From Methylobacter sp. BlB1 (lineage in GTDB: Bacteria > Pseudomonadota > Gammaproteobacteria > Methylococcales > Methylomonadaceae), in the NCBI RefSeq assembly GCF_015476545.1, contig NZ_JADMKV010000008.1, positions 30,683-94,682 on the forward strand: DNA of 64,000 bases, written 5' to 3'. Position numbers and translations under genes: made by a program. Shown piece after piece: positions 16,501 through 23,585 of the stretch. Position 1 is the stretch's first letter, and each line of letters begins with the position of its first letter. A model generated the notes under the pieces. The model made no database searches. It was not told the origin of the DNA and saw only the letters and a list, made by a program, of their open reading frames with translations.

Positions 16501-19038
16501 GCGCGCGATCCGATTACCTTGACCGATGTACAACCGGCTCATGAAATCACCGCAACCTTGGCCTCCGGCGCGATGAGTCACGGCGCTTTGCTGGCAGAAG
16601 CACACGAAGCGGTCGCCCAGGGCACGAACATTGTCGGTGCACTCAGCAACTCCGGCGAAGGCGGCGAGCATTCCAGCCGTTTCAACACGCTGCGTTCGAG
16701 CAAAATCAAACAATTCGCGTCAGGCCGTTTTGGCGTCTGGGCCGGCTATCTGGCCGACCCCAATATCCAGGAGATTGAAATCAAGATCGGCCAGGGCGCA
16801 AAACCGGGCGAAGGCGGTCAGCTGCCTGCGCCCAAAGTCTCGGTCGAAATTGCCGCTCTGCGCGGCGGCACGCCCAAAGTGGAACTGGTCAGCCCGCCGC
16901 CTCATCACGATACCTACTCTATCGAAGATTTGGGGCAATTGATTCATGACGCCAAAGCTGCGCGCGTAAAAGTCGGCGTCAAGCTGGTGTCATCAGAAGG
17001 CATCGGCACAATTGCCGTCGGCGTCGCCAAAGCCGGAGCCGACGTGATCAACGTAGCCGGCAATACCGGCGGTACCGGCGCGGCAGCCGTAACCAGCCTG
17101 AAAAACACCGGCCGCTCGCCTGAAATCGGTATCGCCGAAGTGCATCAGGCACTGGCCGTCAACGGTCTGCGCGACAAAGTCGTATTACGTTGCAGCGCCG
17201 CCCATCAAAGCGGATTGGACGTCGTTAAATCGGCCATTTTAGGCGCCGACTCCTTTGAATTCGGTACCACGGCATTAATGATGCTGCGCTGCGTCATGGC
17301 CAAGAACTGTAACATCAAATGCCCGGCCGGCCTGACCACCGAGCATGAAGAGTTCAAAGGCGATGCGCGCGTACTGGCCCAATACTTCATGAATCTGGCT
17401 CACGAAGTCAGGGAAATACTGGCCGTATTAGGTTATCGAAGCCTGCGCGAACTGCGCGGCAAAACCGAGCTATTGCACCTGATCAATCACGAAGCCATGA
17501 TCGGCCAGCTGGATCTGACCCGCCTGCTTGCGCAAGCGAACGAGGTAAAAATTGAAAATCCGATCTACCTGGAAGCGGACTTCAGCGTTGATGACGCCAT
17601 TATCAAACGGTTTAAAACCGACATTATTGACGGCAATAAACAGCAACTCATTATCGAAGGCGCTGATTTCAAACTGAACAACCGCAACAAAACGGTGGGC
17701 GGACAGGCAGCGATCGACATCGAGCGCATGCTGACCTATGAACTCAGCGATGAGCAGGTTTCCCGCTCCAAGATCATTTACACCAACCAGCACGGCCGCC
17801 GCTATTTGGCGCCGGACAGCGTGATCATCCGCACGCACGGCTCAGCCGGGCAAAGTTATGCCGCCTTCATGAATGACGGCATGCGCATGGAGCACACCGG
17901 CACCTGCAACGATGGCGTCGGCAAATCGGCTTGTGGCGGCATACTGGTCGTCGAATCGCCAGGCGGCGGCATTAAAACACCGGGCAATAACGTGCTGATC
18001 GGCAACTTTGCCCTGTTTGGCGCCAGCGGCGGCAAGGCCTTTGTCAACGGCGAAGCCGGCGACCGGTTTGCGGTCCGAAACTCGGGCGCCATGGCGGTCG
18101 TCGAAGGTGTGGGCGATTTCGCCTGCGAATACATGATCAACGGCGCCGTGTTGAATATAGGCGGGTTCGGCAAAGGTTTCTGCAACGGCATGTCCGGCGG
18201 CAATGCCTATCAGTATGATCCGGAAGATCGGCTGGAAAGCTTGTACGACAGCTCGTCCGTGGAGCTGCACCGCCTGACCGAGGATACCGATACGGCCCGA
18301 GCTCATGAACAGTTCATTCTGTCTATGCTCGAGCAGCATGCCAGCTATGCCAACTCAAGCAGGGCCAGATGGTTGCTCGATAACTGGGCTACCGAACGCG
18401 CGCATTTCAAATTTACGCTGCCGTTATGGCTCTATAAAACCCAGACAGCCAAATACTTGCAGCAATCGCTGGATCGCAAGGAAATGATCGAGGAATTGTC
18501 GCTGGCACTGGCGGCTGAACAGGTTGAGCAGGTCAGACGGGCGTACCAGACAACACAACCGTTGTTTGGCGGCGCGATTCCGGATTACGGCACAACCGAT
18601 ACAGCATTGATGTTCAAGCTGGTCAACAGTTTCTCCGTGTTTGAGAAAGCCCGGTCTTACGCCCGCGACATGCTGAAGCATCTGCCTGAAGCGTTGCAGA
18701 CTCAAAGCCAGATAGAGCAGGCTGCGCGCAAACTGATCATGGAGCGTCCTCGCAAACTGCAGGAAGCATTGGTCAAGAACACTCGCGAAGCTTACAGCAA
18801 TTACAGTGATGACCAACTTGCCTGCCTGCTGGCAGCCAAACGTCTGAATGATTACAAGAAGACACTAATCCTGCGTGATGTACAGAGTATTTATTCGATA
18901 GGCTCCACTGCCTGGATTATTGAACAGGACAGAATCAACAGAGAGACGTTGGCCGGCATTCCTTGTATCGAAGAATATCTGGCCGGACTCGTCGGATTAA
19001 GCATCGTCCAGGACATGATGAGCGCACAACCCGCTTAA
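13555..19038 (+). CDS. gltB: Extended glutamate synthase (GOGAT) large-subunit-like protein
   Basis: GOGAT alpha subunits convert glutamine plus 2-oxoglutarate to two glutamates. This one has 1827 residues against about 1500 for the usual GltB. The class II glutamine amidotransferase domain has its nucleophile at Cys24 (QDSCGVGF) after a propeptide, and HTRFSTNT, RYMAHNGELNT and QSDSGRLDQ follow. The FMN barrel contains SNSGEGGEHSSRF, GQGAKPGEGGQLP and GNTGGTGAA. The Fe-S cysteines are 1246, 1252 and 1256 (C-x5-C-x3-C, where x4 is usual). The glycine-rich GXGXG domain follows, then about 200 residues (from about 1625) beyond the normal end. The centre is also longer than usual. No gltD is adjacent; a diflavin reductase gene follows instead. 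An alternative start is Met13 (13591). Confidence 0.9.
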   Translation: MTENSRLGSKEQMLYNDELSQDSCGVGFITHKKSVQTHDLLIKSHEALCTIPHRGGMSAEGIGDGAGVNIDLSLKFFRKITGIENLELGQFGVANFFFPEDHDHYDSAARELVNRHFEAFDLPIIQWRDVPVDNAVLNSASVKAQLPIKQVIFDRPKHLKTATHDQFEKHIQATLLAIEVEGFSRPELNGFYPLSMSSRTQVYKGRLNSFEVIPYFIDLRDKDHAINTLFFHTRFSTNTAPAALMAQPFRYMAHNGELNTDKKNRLSENAIARQHNKHIVFPCGQSDSGRLDQTLTRRINEDNLNIVTAVLAMMPPAWENDTTLSPQVRAMLEYFSLYEEKNDGPAALIFSDGIRVGARLDRLGLRPLRSVETENYLAVMSEAGQIDFPPKEVLKRGRIEAGGMICFDHSTGEAYNTHQIMERLAQEQDYQALLAQRCIHMPELPKVELSEINDAYSFTIDQRHTAYSLNQESFRFLLDPMLATGMEKISAMGYGIAPNALSGTEGGMSRYFSQRFAQVTNPPLDSLRESDGMTLRVALGAKPTFSDEYSKQLVIDSPILLRTQLEQIRRQAAVSVVTLDMLYTPDFNDAKCNEESLEAALLAVCEQVESAARKNTGIIILSDANIDKDKAAIPALLMIAAANQHLVKHGLRFNSSLIAETGQAASSHDIATILGFGASAVCPISVHNRVLSHYAADERQKALYNFQKAAEKSLMKTMGKFGLCTVESYIGGEFFESNYLDTNEPKLRPYFPNIHAAVGGARYADIAASATEWHQKALSVHEEKDIPFLGLFKERQDGAGHSFGNTAVREYINMTDEEILYIPQDKSPVASDTAYADFGYNKRTPGQIDAFGITPAYRSFTKNLYLERESRPAALRDIMDFPADVSTAETVADFNRILGRQSVYGNINYLIRGLKVDQTDNASFSISFTENSSEARLEQLSQHFKKRFADTEFSATAIGSTLNIKVADTDSLLTNYLSSIQSARDPITLTDVQPAHEITATLASGAMSHGALLAEAHEAVAQGTNIVGALSNSGEGGEHSSRFNTLRSSKIKQFASGRFGVWAGYLADPNIQEIEIKIGQGAKPGEGGQLPAPKVSVEIAALRGGTPKVELVSPPPHHDTYSIEDLGQLIHDAKAARVKVGVKLVSSEGIGTIAVGVAKAGADVINVAGNTGGTGAAAVTSLKNTGRSPEIGIAEVHQALAVNGLRDKVVLRCSAAHQSGLDVVKSAILGADSFEFGTTALMMLRCVMAKNCNIKCPAGLTTEHEEFKGDARVLAQYFMNLAHEVREILAVLGYRSLRELRGKTELLHLINHEAMIGQLDLTRLLAQANEVKIENPIYLEADFSVDDAIIKRFKTDIIDGNKQQLIIEGADFKLNNRNKTVGGQAAIDIERMLTYELSDEQVSRSKIIYTNQHGRRYLAPDSVIIRTHGSAGQSYAAFMNDGMRMEHTGTCNDGVGKSACGGILVVESPGGGIKTPGNNVLIGNFALFGASGGKAFVNGEAGDRFAVRNSGAMAVVEGVGDFACEYMINGAVLNIGGFGKGFCNGMSGGNAYQYDPEDRLESLYDSSSVELHRLTEDTDTARAHEQFILSMLEQHASYANSSRARWLLDNWATERAHFKFTLPLWLYKTQTAKYLQQSLDRKEMIEELSLALAAEQVEQVRRAYQTTQPLFGGAIPDYGTTDTALMFKLVNSFSVFEKARSYARDMLKHLPEALQTQSQIEQAARKLIMERPRKLQEALVKNTREAYSNYSDDQLACLLAAKRLNDYKKTLILRDVQSIYSIGSTAWIIEQDRINRETLAGIPCIEEYLAGLVGLSIVQDMMSAQPA

Positions 19039-19058
19039 ATCCATTCTTTTTACAACAC

Positions 19059-19089
19059 ATCGGCCTCCCCTCTAAAAAGGGAGGCCGAT
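19059..19089 (+). other. Strong intercistronic hairpin between gltB-like and cysJ-like genes
   Basis: An 11-bp perfect stem (19059-19069/19079-19089) encloses a 9-nt loop. No T-run follows on the plus strand, so it is a poor terminator. It looks like a transcript-stabilising or differential-expression hairpin in a two-gene operon. Confidence 0.65.
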
Positions 19090-19118
19090 CTACAGACAGT
19101 GATTTGTTAGTAACTCAA

Positions 19119-20864
19119 ATGAAAACACCTCATATCCCACTCGACGCTCCCTACAGCGATAGTCAGCGCGCATGGCTTAGCGGCTTTTTTGCCGGCATGC
19201 ATACACACATGATCCAAAGCGCCGGCACTGCTAACCAAGCCGATGCCCGCATCATCAACATTTTGTACGGCAGCCAGACCGGCAATGCCGAATTGATCGC
19301 GCATGATGCCGCCAATGTTGCGAAAACACATGGCTTGAAACCTCTGATAAAAAGCATGGATGAGATTGAAATAGATCAGCTCGCTTCCATGGAATACCTG
19401 CTGATCGTGACCAGCACCTACGGCGAAGGCGAAATGCCCGACAACGCCCAAATGCTGTGGCAGGCTGTTTCCAGCGATTCAGCGCCGGCTCTTAATAACA
19501 TGAAATTTTCAGTGCTGGCGCTGGGCGACACCAGCTATGACTTATTCTGTAAAGCGGGCATAGACTGGGATAGAAGATTGGCCGAACTGGGCGCAACGCG
19601 CATTTATGACCGCACTGACTGTGACGTCGATTTTGAAGAACCGGCATCGAACTGGATCAGCGCCGTTATTCCACACATGGCTGAAGGAGCAGCATCGCCT
19701 ACGGTGATTGTCGATGTCGAAGCAGCTCATGCAGAAAAGCCTCAATACAACCGAAAAAATCCGTTCCCGGCCAGAATGCTTGTTAACCGGCTTCTGACGG
19801 CCGAGTCGTCATCAAAAGAAACACGGCATTACGAGATTTCCATTATCGGTTCCGGGTTAAGCTATGAAGCCGGCGATGCCTTATGCGTGGCACCGACCAA
19901 CTGCCCCAAACTGGTCGCCGACATCCTTACTGCGCTCGGCTGCAAGGGTGATGAAGACGAACCGGTCAACGGTGAATCCATCGCTTTGCATGAAGCATTA
20001 CGCACGCAATTCGAAATCAAACTGCCCAGCAAGGAATTCATTGAAGAGATTGCCAGCCGTTCAGGCGATCAGGAACTCAACGGCATTCTGGAATCGGGCG
20101 ACAAGGACAAACTGGCCGATTATTTATGGGGCCGTGACATACTGGACCTGCTGTTGCAATTCCCGCAAGTGGAATTCTCGGCCGCCGAATTCATAAGTCT
20201 GCTGAAACCGTTGCAGCATCGCGCCTACTCGATCTCCTCCAGCGGCAAAATGCATCCTGACACCGTGCATTTGACTGTGGCCAGCGTGCGCTATGAAAGT
20301 TATGACCGCCAGCATAAAGGCGTCTGCTCAACTTTTCTGGCTGATCTGGTCGATGACGAAACCGAAGTGCGAGTCTTCTTTACCCCTAACAAGATCTTTA
20401 GAGTGCCTGACGACAACAGTCTGCCGATGATCATGGTCGGCCCCGGCACCGGCATCGCGCCATTCCGAGCCTTCCTGCAGGAACGCGAGTACAGAAATGC
20501 GCCCGGCAAAAACTGGCTGTTCTTCGGCGATCGCAATTCCGCAACCGATTTTATCTACCGTGAAGAGCTGGAAGCCATGCAGCAAAAAGGCTTGCTGACC
20601 CGATTGGATCTGGCATTCTCCAGAGATCAAAAAGAAAAGGTTTATGTGCAGGACCGCATGCGTGAAAACGGCGCCGAGTTGTTTGCCTGGCTGGAACAGG
20701 GTGGTTATTTCTTCGTTTGCGGCGATGCCTACCACATGGCCAAGGATGTCGATAAAGCACTGCATGATGTGATTGCCGAACATGGGAAAATGTCGGAACA
20801 GCAGGCCATCGATTATGTCAATCAACTGAAAAAAGACAAACGTTACGTCAGAGACGTTTATTAA
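19119..20864 (+). CDS. CysJ-type NADPH diflavin reductase
   Basis: A 581-residue protein resembling the flavoprotein subunit of sulfite reductase, from its N-terminal RAWLSGFFAG to its C-terminal RYVRDVY. Domains in order: flavodoxin-like FMN domain (YGSQTGNAE; SLGDTSY-like ALGDTSYDLF), connecting/FAD domain (RAYSISSSGK; GVCSTFLADL), and NADPH-binding ferredoxin-reductase domain (MVGPGTGIAPFRAF; WLFFGDRNS; FVCGDAYHMAKDV). The ATG at 19119 was chosen; an upstream extension would overlap gltB and has no homology. No cysI (hemoprotein subunit) is next to it. Its partner by position is the GOGAT-like protein, to which it might donate electrons from NADPH; that link is inference. It could still be a displaced cysJ. 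Confidence 0.88.
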   Translation: MKTPHIPLDAPYSDSQRAWLSGFFAGMHTHMIQSAGTANQADARIINILYGSQTGNAELIAHDAANVAKTHGLKPLIKSMDEIEIDQLASMEYLLIVTSTYGEGEMPDNAQMLWQAVSSDSAPALNNMKFSVLALGDTSYDLFCKAGIDWDRRLAELGATRIYDRTDCDVDFEEPASNWISAVIPHMAEGAASPTVIVDVEAAHAEKPQYNRKNPFPARMLVNRLLTAESSSKETRHYEISIIGSGLSYEAGDALCVAPTNCPKLVADILTALGCKGDEDEPVNGESIALHEALRTQFEIKLPSKEFIEEIASRSGDQELNGILESGDKDKLADYLWGRDILDLLLQFPQVEFSAAEFISLLKPLQHRAYSISSSGKMHPDTVHLTVASVRYESYDRQHKGVCSTFLADLVDDETEVRVFFTPNKIFRVPDDNSLPMIMVGPGTGIAPFRAFLQEREYRNAPGKNWLFFGDRNSATDFIYREELEAMQQKGLLTRLDLAFSRDQKEKVYVQDRMRENGAELFAWLEQGGYFFVCGDAYHMAKDVDKALHDVIAEHGKMSEQQAIDYVNQLKKDKRYVRDVY

Positions 20865-20883
20865 CTCTTATTGGAAAAGACAT

Positions 20884-20911
20884 CCAGGAGTGACCAACCA
20901 GTCGCTCCTGG
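20884..20911. terminator. Hairpin between convergent cysJ-like and zapE genes
   Basis: Arms 20884-20894 and 20901-20911 pair over 11 positions with one mismatch and a 6-nt loop. No T-run is present on either strand. Its position between convergent gene ends suggests a transcript-end structure. Confidence 0.5.
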
Positions 20912-20940
20912 CATCCGTACTTCCGTTCTGAATACCAGCC

Positions 20941-22101
20941 TTAGGCAGACATCCGCCCTTCGCTCAGATACCTTTCCGTTTGCATCTCGACCAGCCTTGA
21001 TTGGGTTCGCTTGAATTCAAAAGCCCCGTGATCTGTACAAAGCTGATCAACAGACGCCGCGGCAGTACAGATCAGTTTCACGTTATGTTCGTAGAGTACA
21101 TCGATCAGGATCACGAAGCGTTTCGCTTCGTCCTTGTTTTCCAAGGAAAATCTGGGGATATCCGAAATCAGCAAGGTATTGAATTCCCGGGCAATCGCCA
21201 GATAATCGGCTGCGCCTAGCGGTCTGCTGCAAAGCTCTCTGAACGAGGCAAACAGAATATCGCCATGCGCCGCCGCAAAATGAACCTTTCGGCCCTGCAC
21301 TTGCAAAACTAAGGGTTCCGTTGCAGCGCTATTGGTCAGGTGGTTGTAGCTTTGCCGCAGAAACGCATTTCCTGACTCGCCAAGCGAGGCATGGAAAGTC
21401 GTCGATAACGCCTTGAGGTGCGTCAAACGGTAATCTTCTTTAGCTACCAGCTCCAGAATTTCAGCGGATTGCTTAAGCAAGGCAATAAACGGCAGGAACA
21501 GCTCCCGTTGCAGGCCGTCTTTATAAAGCGCATCGGGATGGTAATTGGATGTAGCGACCATAATGACGCCTTTTTTAAACAACTGTTTAAATAAGCGCGC
21601 CAGCATCATGGCATCGGCGATATCATTGACAGTAAACTCATCGAAACATAACAGCAGCGTAGATTTTCGAATATGTCTGGCCAATGCGGGAATCGGATCG
21701 CCATCGTGGGATTGCCGCCATTGATGGATAAGATGGTGAACTTCCTGCATAAAGGCATGAAAGTGAACACGCCGCTTCTGTTTGATCGGACAGGCTTGAA
21801 AAAAGAAATCCATCAGCATGGATTTACCCCTGCCGACGTCGCCGAATATGTAAAGGCTCTTGCCTTGCTCAGGCTTGGCTGAAAGCAGTTTCCCCAGCGT
21901 CAGTTTGCTGTCGTAATCGGCTTTTTCCAAGAGGGTGTCCAGCAACTGCTGCAAATGGCCCAAGACTTCCACTTGAGCATCATCATTCTGGATATGACGT
22001 TTAACAACCAGTTCCTGGTAATGTTTTTCCAGAATCCCATTATCCGAGGCGGCATAATGGGGCGCTAAACAGTCATATTGTCGCAATAAAGGTTTGAACA
22101 T
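20941..22101 (-). CDS. zapE: AFG1-family ATPase, cell division protein ZapE
   Basis: P-loop ATPase of the Afg1/Lace1 family; in E. coli ZapE associates with the Z ring late in constriction. With the ATG at 22101 it has 386 residues beginning MFKPLLRQYDCLAPHY. Walker A is GDVGRGKSML, Walker B is LLCFDEFTV, and sensor-like MVATSNYHPD is present. A start 21 codons upstream would overlap the preceding small gene. The chosen start leaves 23 nt after that gene's stop, but neither start has a clear Shine-Dalgarno sequence. Confidence 0.93.
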   Translation of the reverse strand: MFKPLLRQYDCLAPHYAASDNGILEKHYQELVVKRHIQNDDAQVEVLGHLQQLLDTLLEKADYDSKLTLGKLLSAKPEQGKSLYIFGDVGRGKSMLMDFFFQACPIKQKRRVHFHAFMQEVHHLIHQWRQSHDGDPIPALARHIRKSTLLLCFDEFTVNDIADAMMLARLFKQLFKKGVIMVATSNYHPDALYKDGLQRELFLPFIALLKQSAEILELVAKEDYRLTHLKALSTTFHASLGESGNAFLRQSYNHLTNSAATEPLVLQVQGRKVHFAAAHGDILFASFRELCSRPLGAADYLAIAREFNTLLISDIPRFSLENKDEAKRFVILIDVLYEHNVKLICTAAASVDQLCTDHGAFEFKRTQSRLVEMQTERYLSEGRMSA

Positions 22102-22124
22102 GAAAAGGTTAGTCGTAGGAGAAC

Positions 22125-22310
22125 TCAAAGCGCTTCGGACTTGATTTTTGCGCACCGCTTGCATCGGTAAACAGTGACCAGCTTTCCCTGCTTGACATCA
22201 AACTGTTTTTCATTGATTACTTCCCATTTATGAAAGCCGCTGCGGCATAAGGTGTTGCCTTTATGCAGTAGCGATACTTTCGGCCGTTTAAACTGAACAA
22301 CATCACCCAT
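22125..22310 (-). CDS. Small conserved CxxC protein of unknown function
   Basis: A 61-residue basic protein beginning MGDVVQFKRPKVSLLHKG. A cysteine at position 22 (TLCRSGFHKW) and a CKRC pair near the C-terminus (51 and 54) could bind zinc, with His26 as a possible fourth ligand. The part between reads DVKQGKLVTVYRC. Similar small proteins with the same N-terminal pattern occur in other gammaproteobacteria, but no function is known to me. It sits 31 nt after a TetR regulator and 23 nt before zapE, all on one strand. Confidence 0.75.
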   Translation of the reverse strand: MGDVVQFKRPKVSLLHKGNTLCRSGFHKWEVINEKQFDVKQGKLVTVYRCKRCAKIKSEAL

Positions 22311-22341
22311 CTTTATGCTGAAAAGAGTAACAGAATCCGGC

Positions 22342-22947
22342 TCATTTCTTGGCGATCGCGTTCCAGGCCGCCAGCCATGTCTGCGATTGGTAGACTTCGG
22401 GTTTCTTGTCCAGGGCGCCGGTCAACAGCAGACGCAAAGTCTGGTTGATGATGCCGAAAAAAAATGCATACCCGAGAACTGGATCCATATTACGTATTTC
22501 CCCAGCCTTGATACCGGCCTGGATGATCTTGATAATCTTTGAGAAAGGTGCCGTTTCCAGCAAGGGCTTTTCTTCCGGCAAGAACTCATGGATTTTCAAA
22601 ACCAGCAAGAATTGCACCACATCGGGCGCTTCAGTAGTCAGCCTGAACATTAAATCAACAATTTCGCGCAATTGCTCCGATGATTTTTTATTTCTGCGCC
22701 GGATATCGTCGATGGATATGTTCAAGCTATCGAAGATATTGGCATACAACGCCGAGGCAATCGTCTGTTTGTTTTTAAAATGCTGATAAATGCCGCTTGT
22801 GGTTTTTATTCCCGCCGCATCTTTAATGTCTGTCAACGAAGTATTGAAATAACCTTTTTCGGCAAATAGTTTCAAAGCCGCCAGTAATATTTCATCCTGT
22901 GTTTCAGATTTTAGCTGTATGTTTTCTTTTTCTTTTTCCTTATCCAT
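22342..22947 (-). CDS. TetR family transcriptional regulator
   Basis: A 201-residue regulator. The N-terminal helix-turn-helix domain spans about residues 16-62, with LLAALKLFAEKGY, TSLTDIKDAAGI and SGIYQHFKNKQTIASAL typical of TetR. The C-terminal ligand domain is not assignable. The very charged start (MDKEKEKENIQ) is unusual but preserves the frame. The gene lies upstream of the small CxxC gene and zapE in the same direction. Its targets and ligand are unknown. Confidence 0.9.
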   Translation of the reverse strand: MDKEKEKENIQLKSETQDEILLAALKLFAEKGYFNTSLTDIKDAAGIKTTSGIYQHFKNKQTIASALYANIFDSLNISIDDIRRRNKKSSEQLREIVDLMFRLTTEAPDVVQFLLVLKIHEFLPEEKPLLETAPFSKIIKIIQAGIKAGEIRNMDPVLGYAFFFGIINQTLRLLLTGALDKKPEVYQSQTWLAAWNAIAKK

Positions 22948-23027
22948 TTTCTTCTTTCACAGCGAATTCAATGTGCTGTATCTCATATGTTAAATAATCC
23001 AAGGATTTACCCGGACTCGCAGCATAG

Positions 23028-23585
23028 CTACTGCTCCGCGATAGCTGTCAACGCAGCCCTTAAGTAATTAACCATAGACCACAGTGTTAATAATACGGCA
23101 ATATACAGGAGAACATACCCTACAATGTTTACTGGAATGCCGGCCAGATCCTCATGATACAACAATAAAGTAATGGCCAACATTTGCGCAGTTGTTTTCC
23201 ATTTGCCTAATTGGGAAACCTTGACTTTTGCACGCTTGCCGATTTCCGCCATCCATTCTCTCAATGAAGCAATCGTTATTTCCCTGCCGATGATAACGGC
23301 GGCGGCAATAGCCATGTAGGGATTTGGCTGCTGCTGAACAATCAGCACCAGGACAATAGCCACCATCAGCTTATCGGCCACCGGATCCAAGAAAGCGCCG
23401 AAGGGCGTTTCTTGCGCCATTTTTCTGGCCAGATAACCATCCAGCCAGTCCGTAACGCCCGCAACAATAAAAATCAACGTACAGGCCAGGTTGGAGTATT
23501 GCCAGGGCAGATAAAAAATAACTGCTAACAAAGGAATTAATATAATTCTTAACAGGGTAAGCGCTGTCGGTAAGTTAAATATCAT
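23028..23585 (-). CDS. pgsA: CDP-diacylglycerol-glycerol-3-phosphate 3-phosphatidyltransferase
   Basis: Membrane enzyme making phosphatidylglycerol phosphate, the first step to phosphatidylglycerol and cardiolipin. The protein has 185 residues with about four to five membrane helices. The CDP-alcohol phosphatidyltransferase signature is complete: DWLDGYLAR, then GAFLDPVADK, giving D-G-x2-A-R-x8-G-x3-D-x3-D. It overlaps the uvrC end by 11 nt, the classic uvrC-pgsA order. Confidence 0.97.
   Translation of the reverse strand: MIFNLPTALTLLRIILIPLLAVIFYLPWQYSNLACTLIFIVAGVTDWLDGYLARKMAQETPFGAFLDPVADKLMVAIVLVLIVQQQPNPYMAIAAAVIIGREITIASLREWMAEIGKRAKVKVSQLGKWKTTAQMLAITLLLYHEDLAGIPVNIVGYVLLYIAVLLTLWSMVNYLRAALTAIAEQ

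Noticed and set aside
18963..19118. 52-codon upstream extension of the CysJ-like gene
   Set aside because: It overlaps the gltB-like end in another frame, runs through a hairpin and has no flavoprotein similarity. The ATG at 19119 begins family-like sequence.
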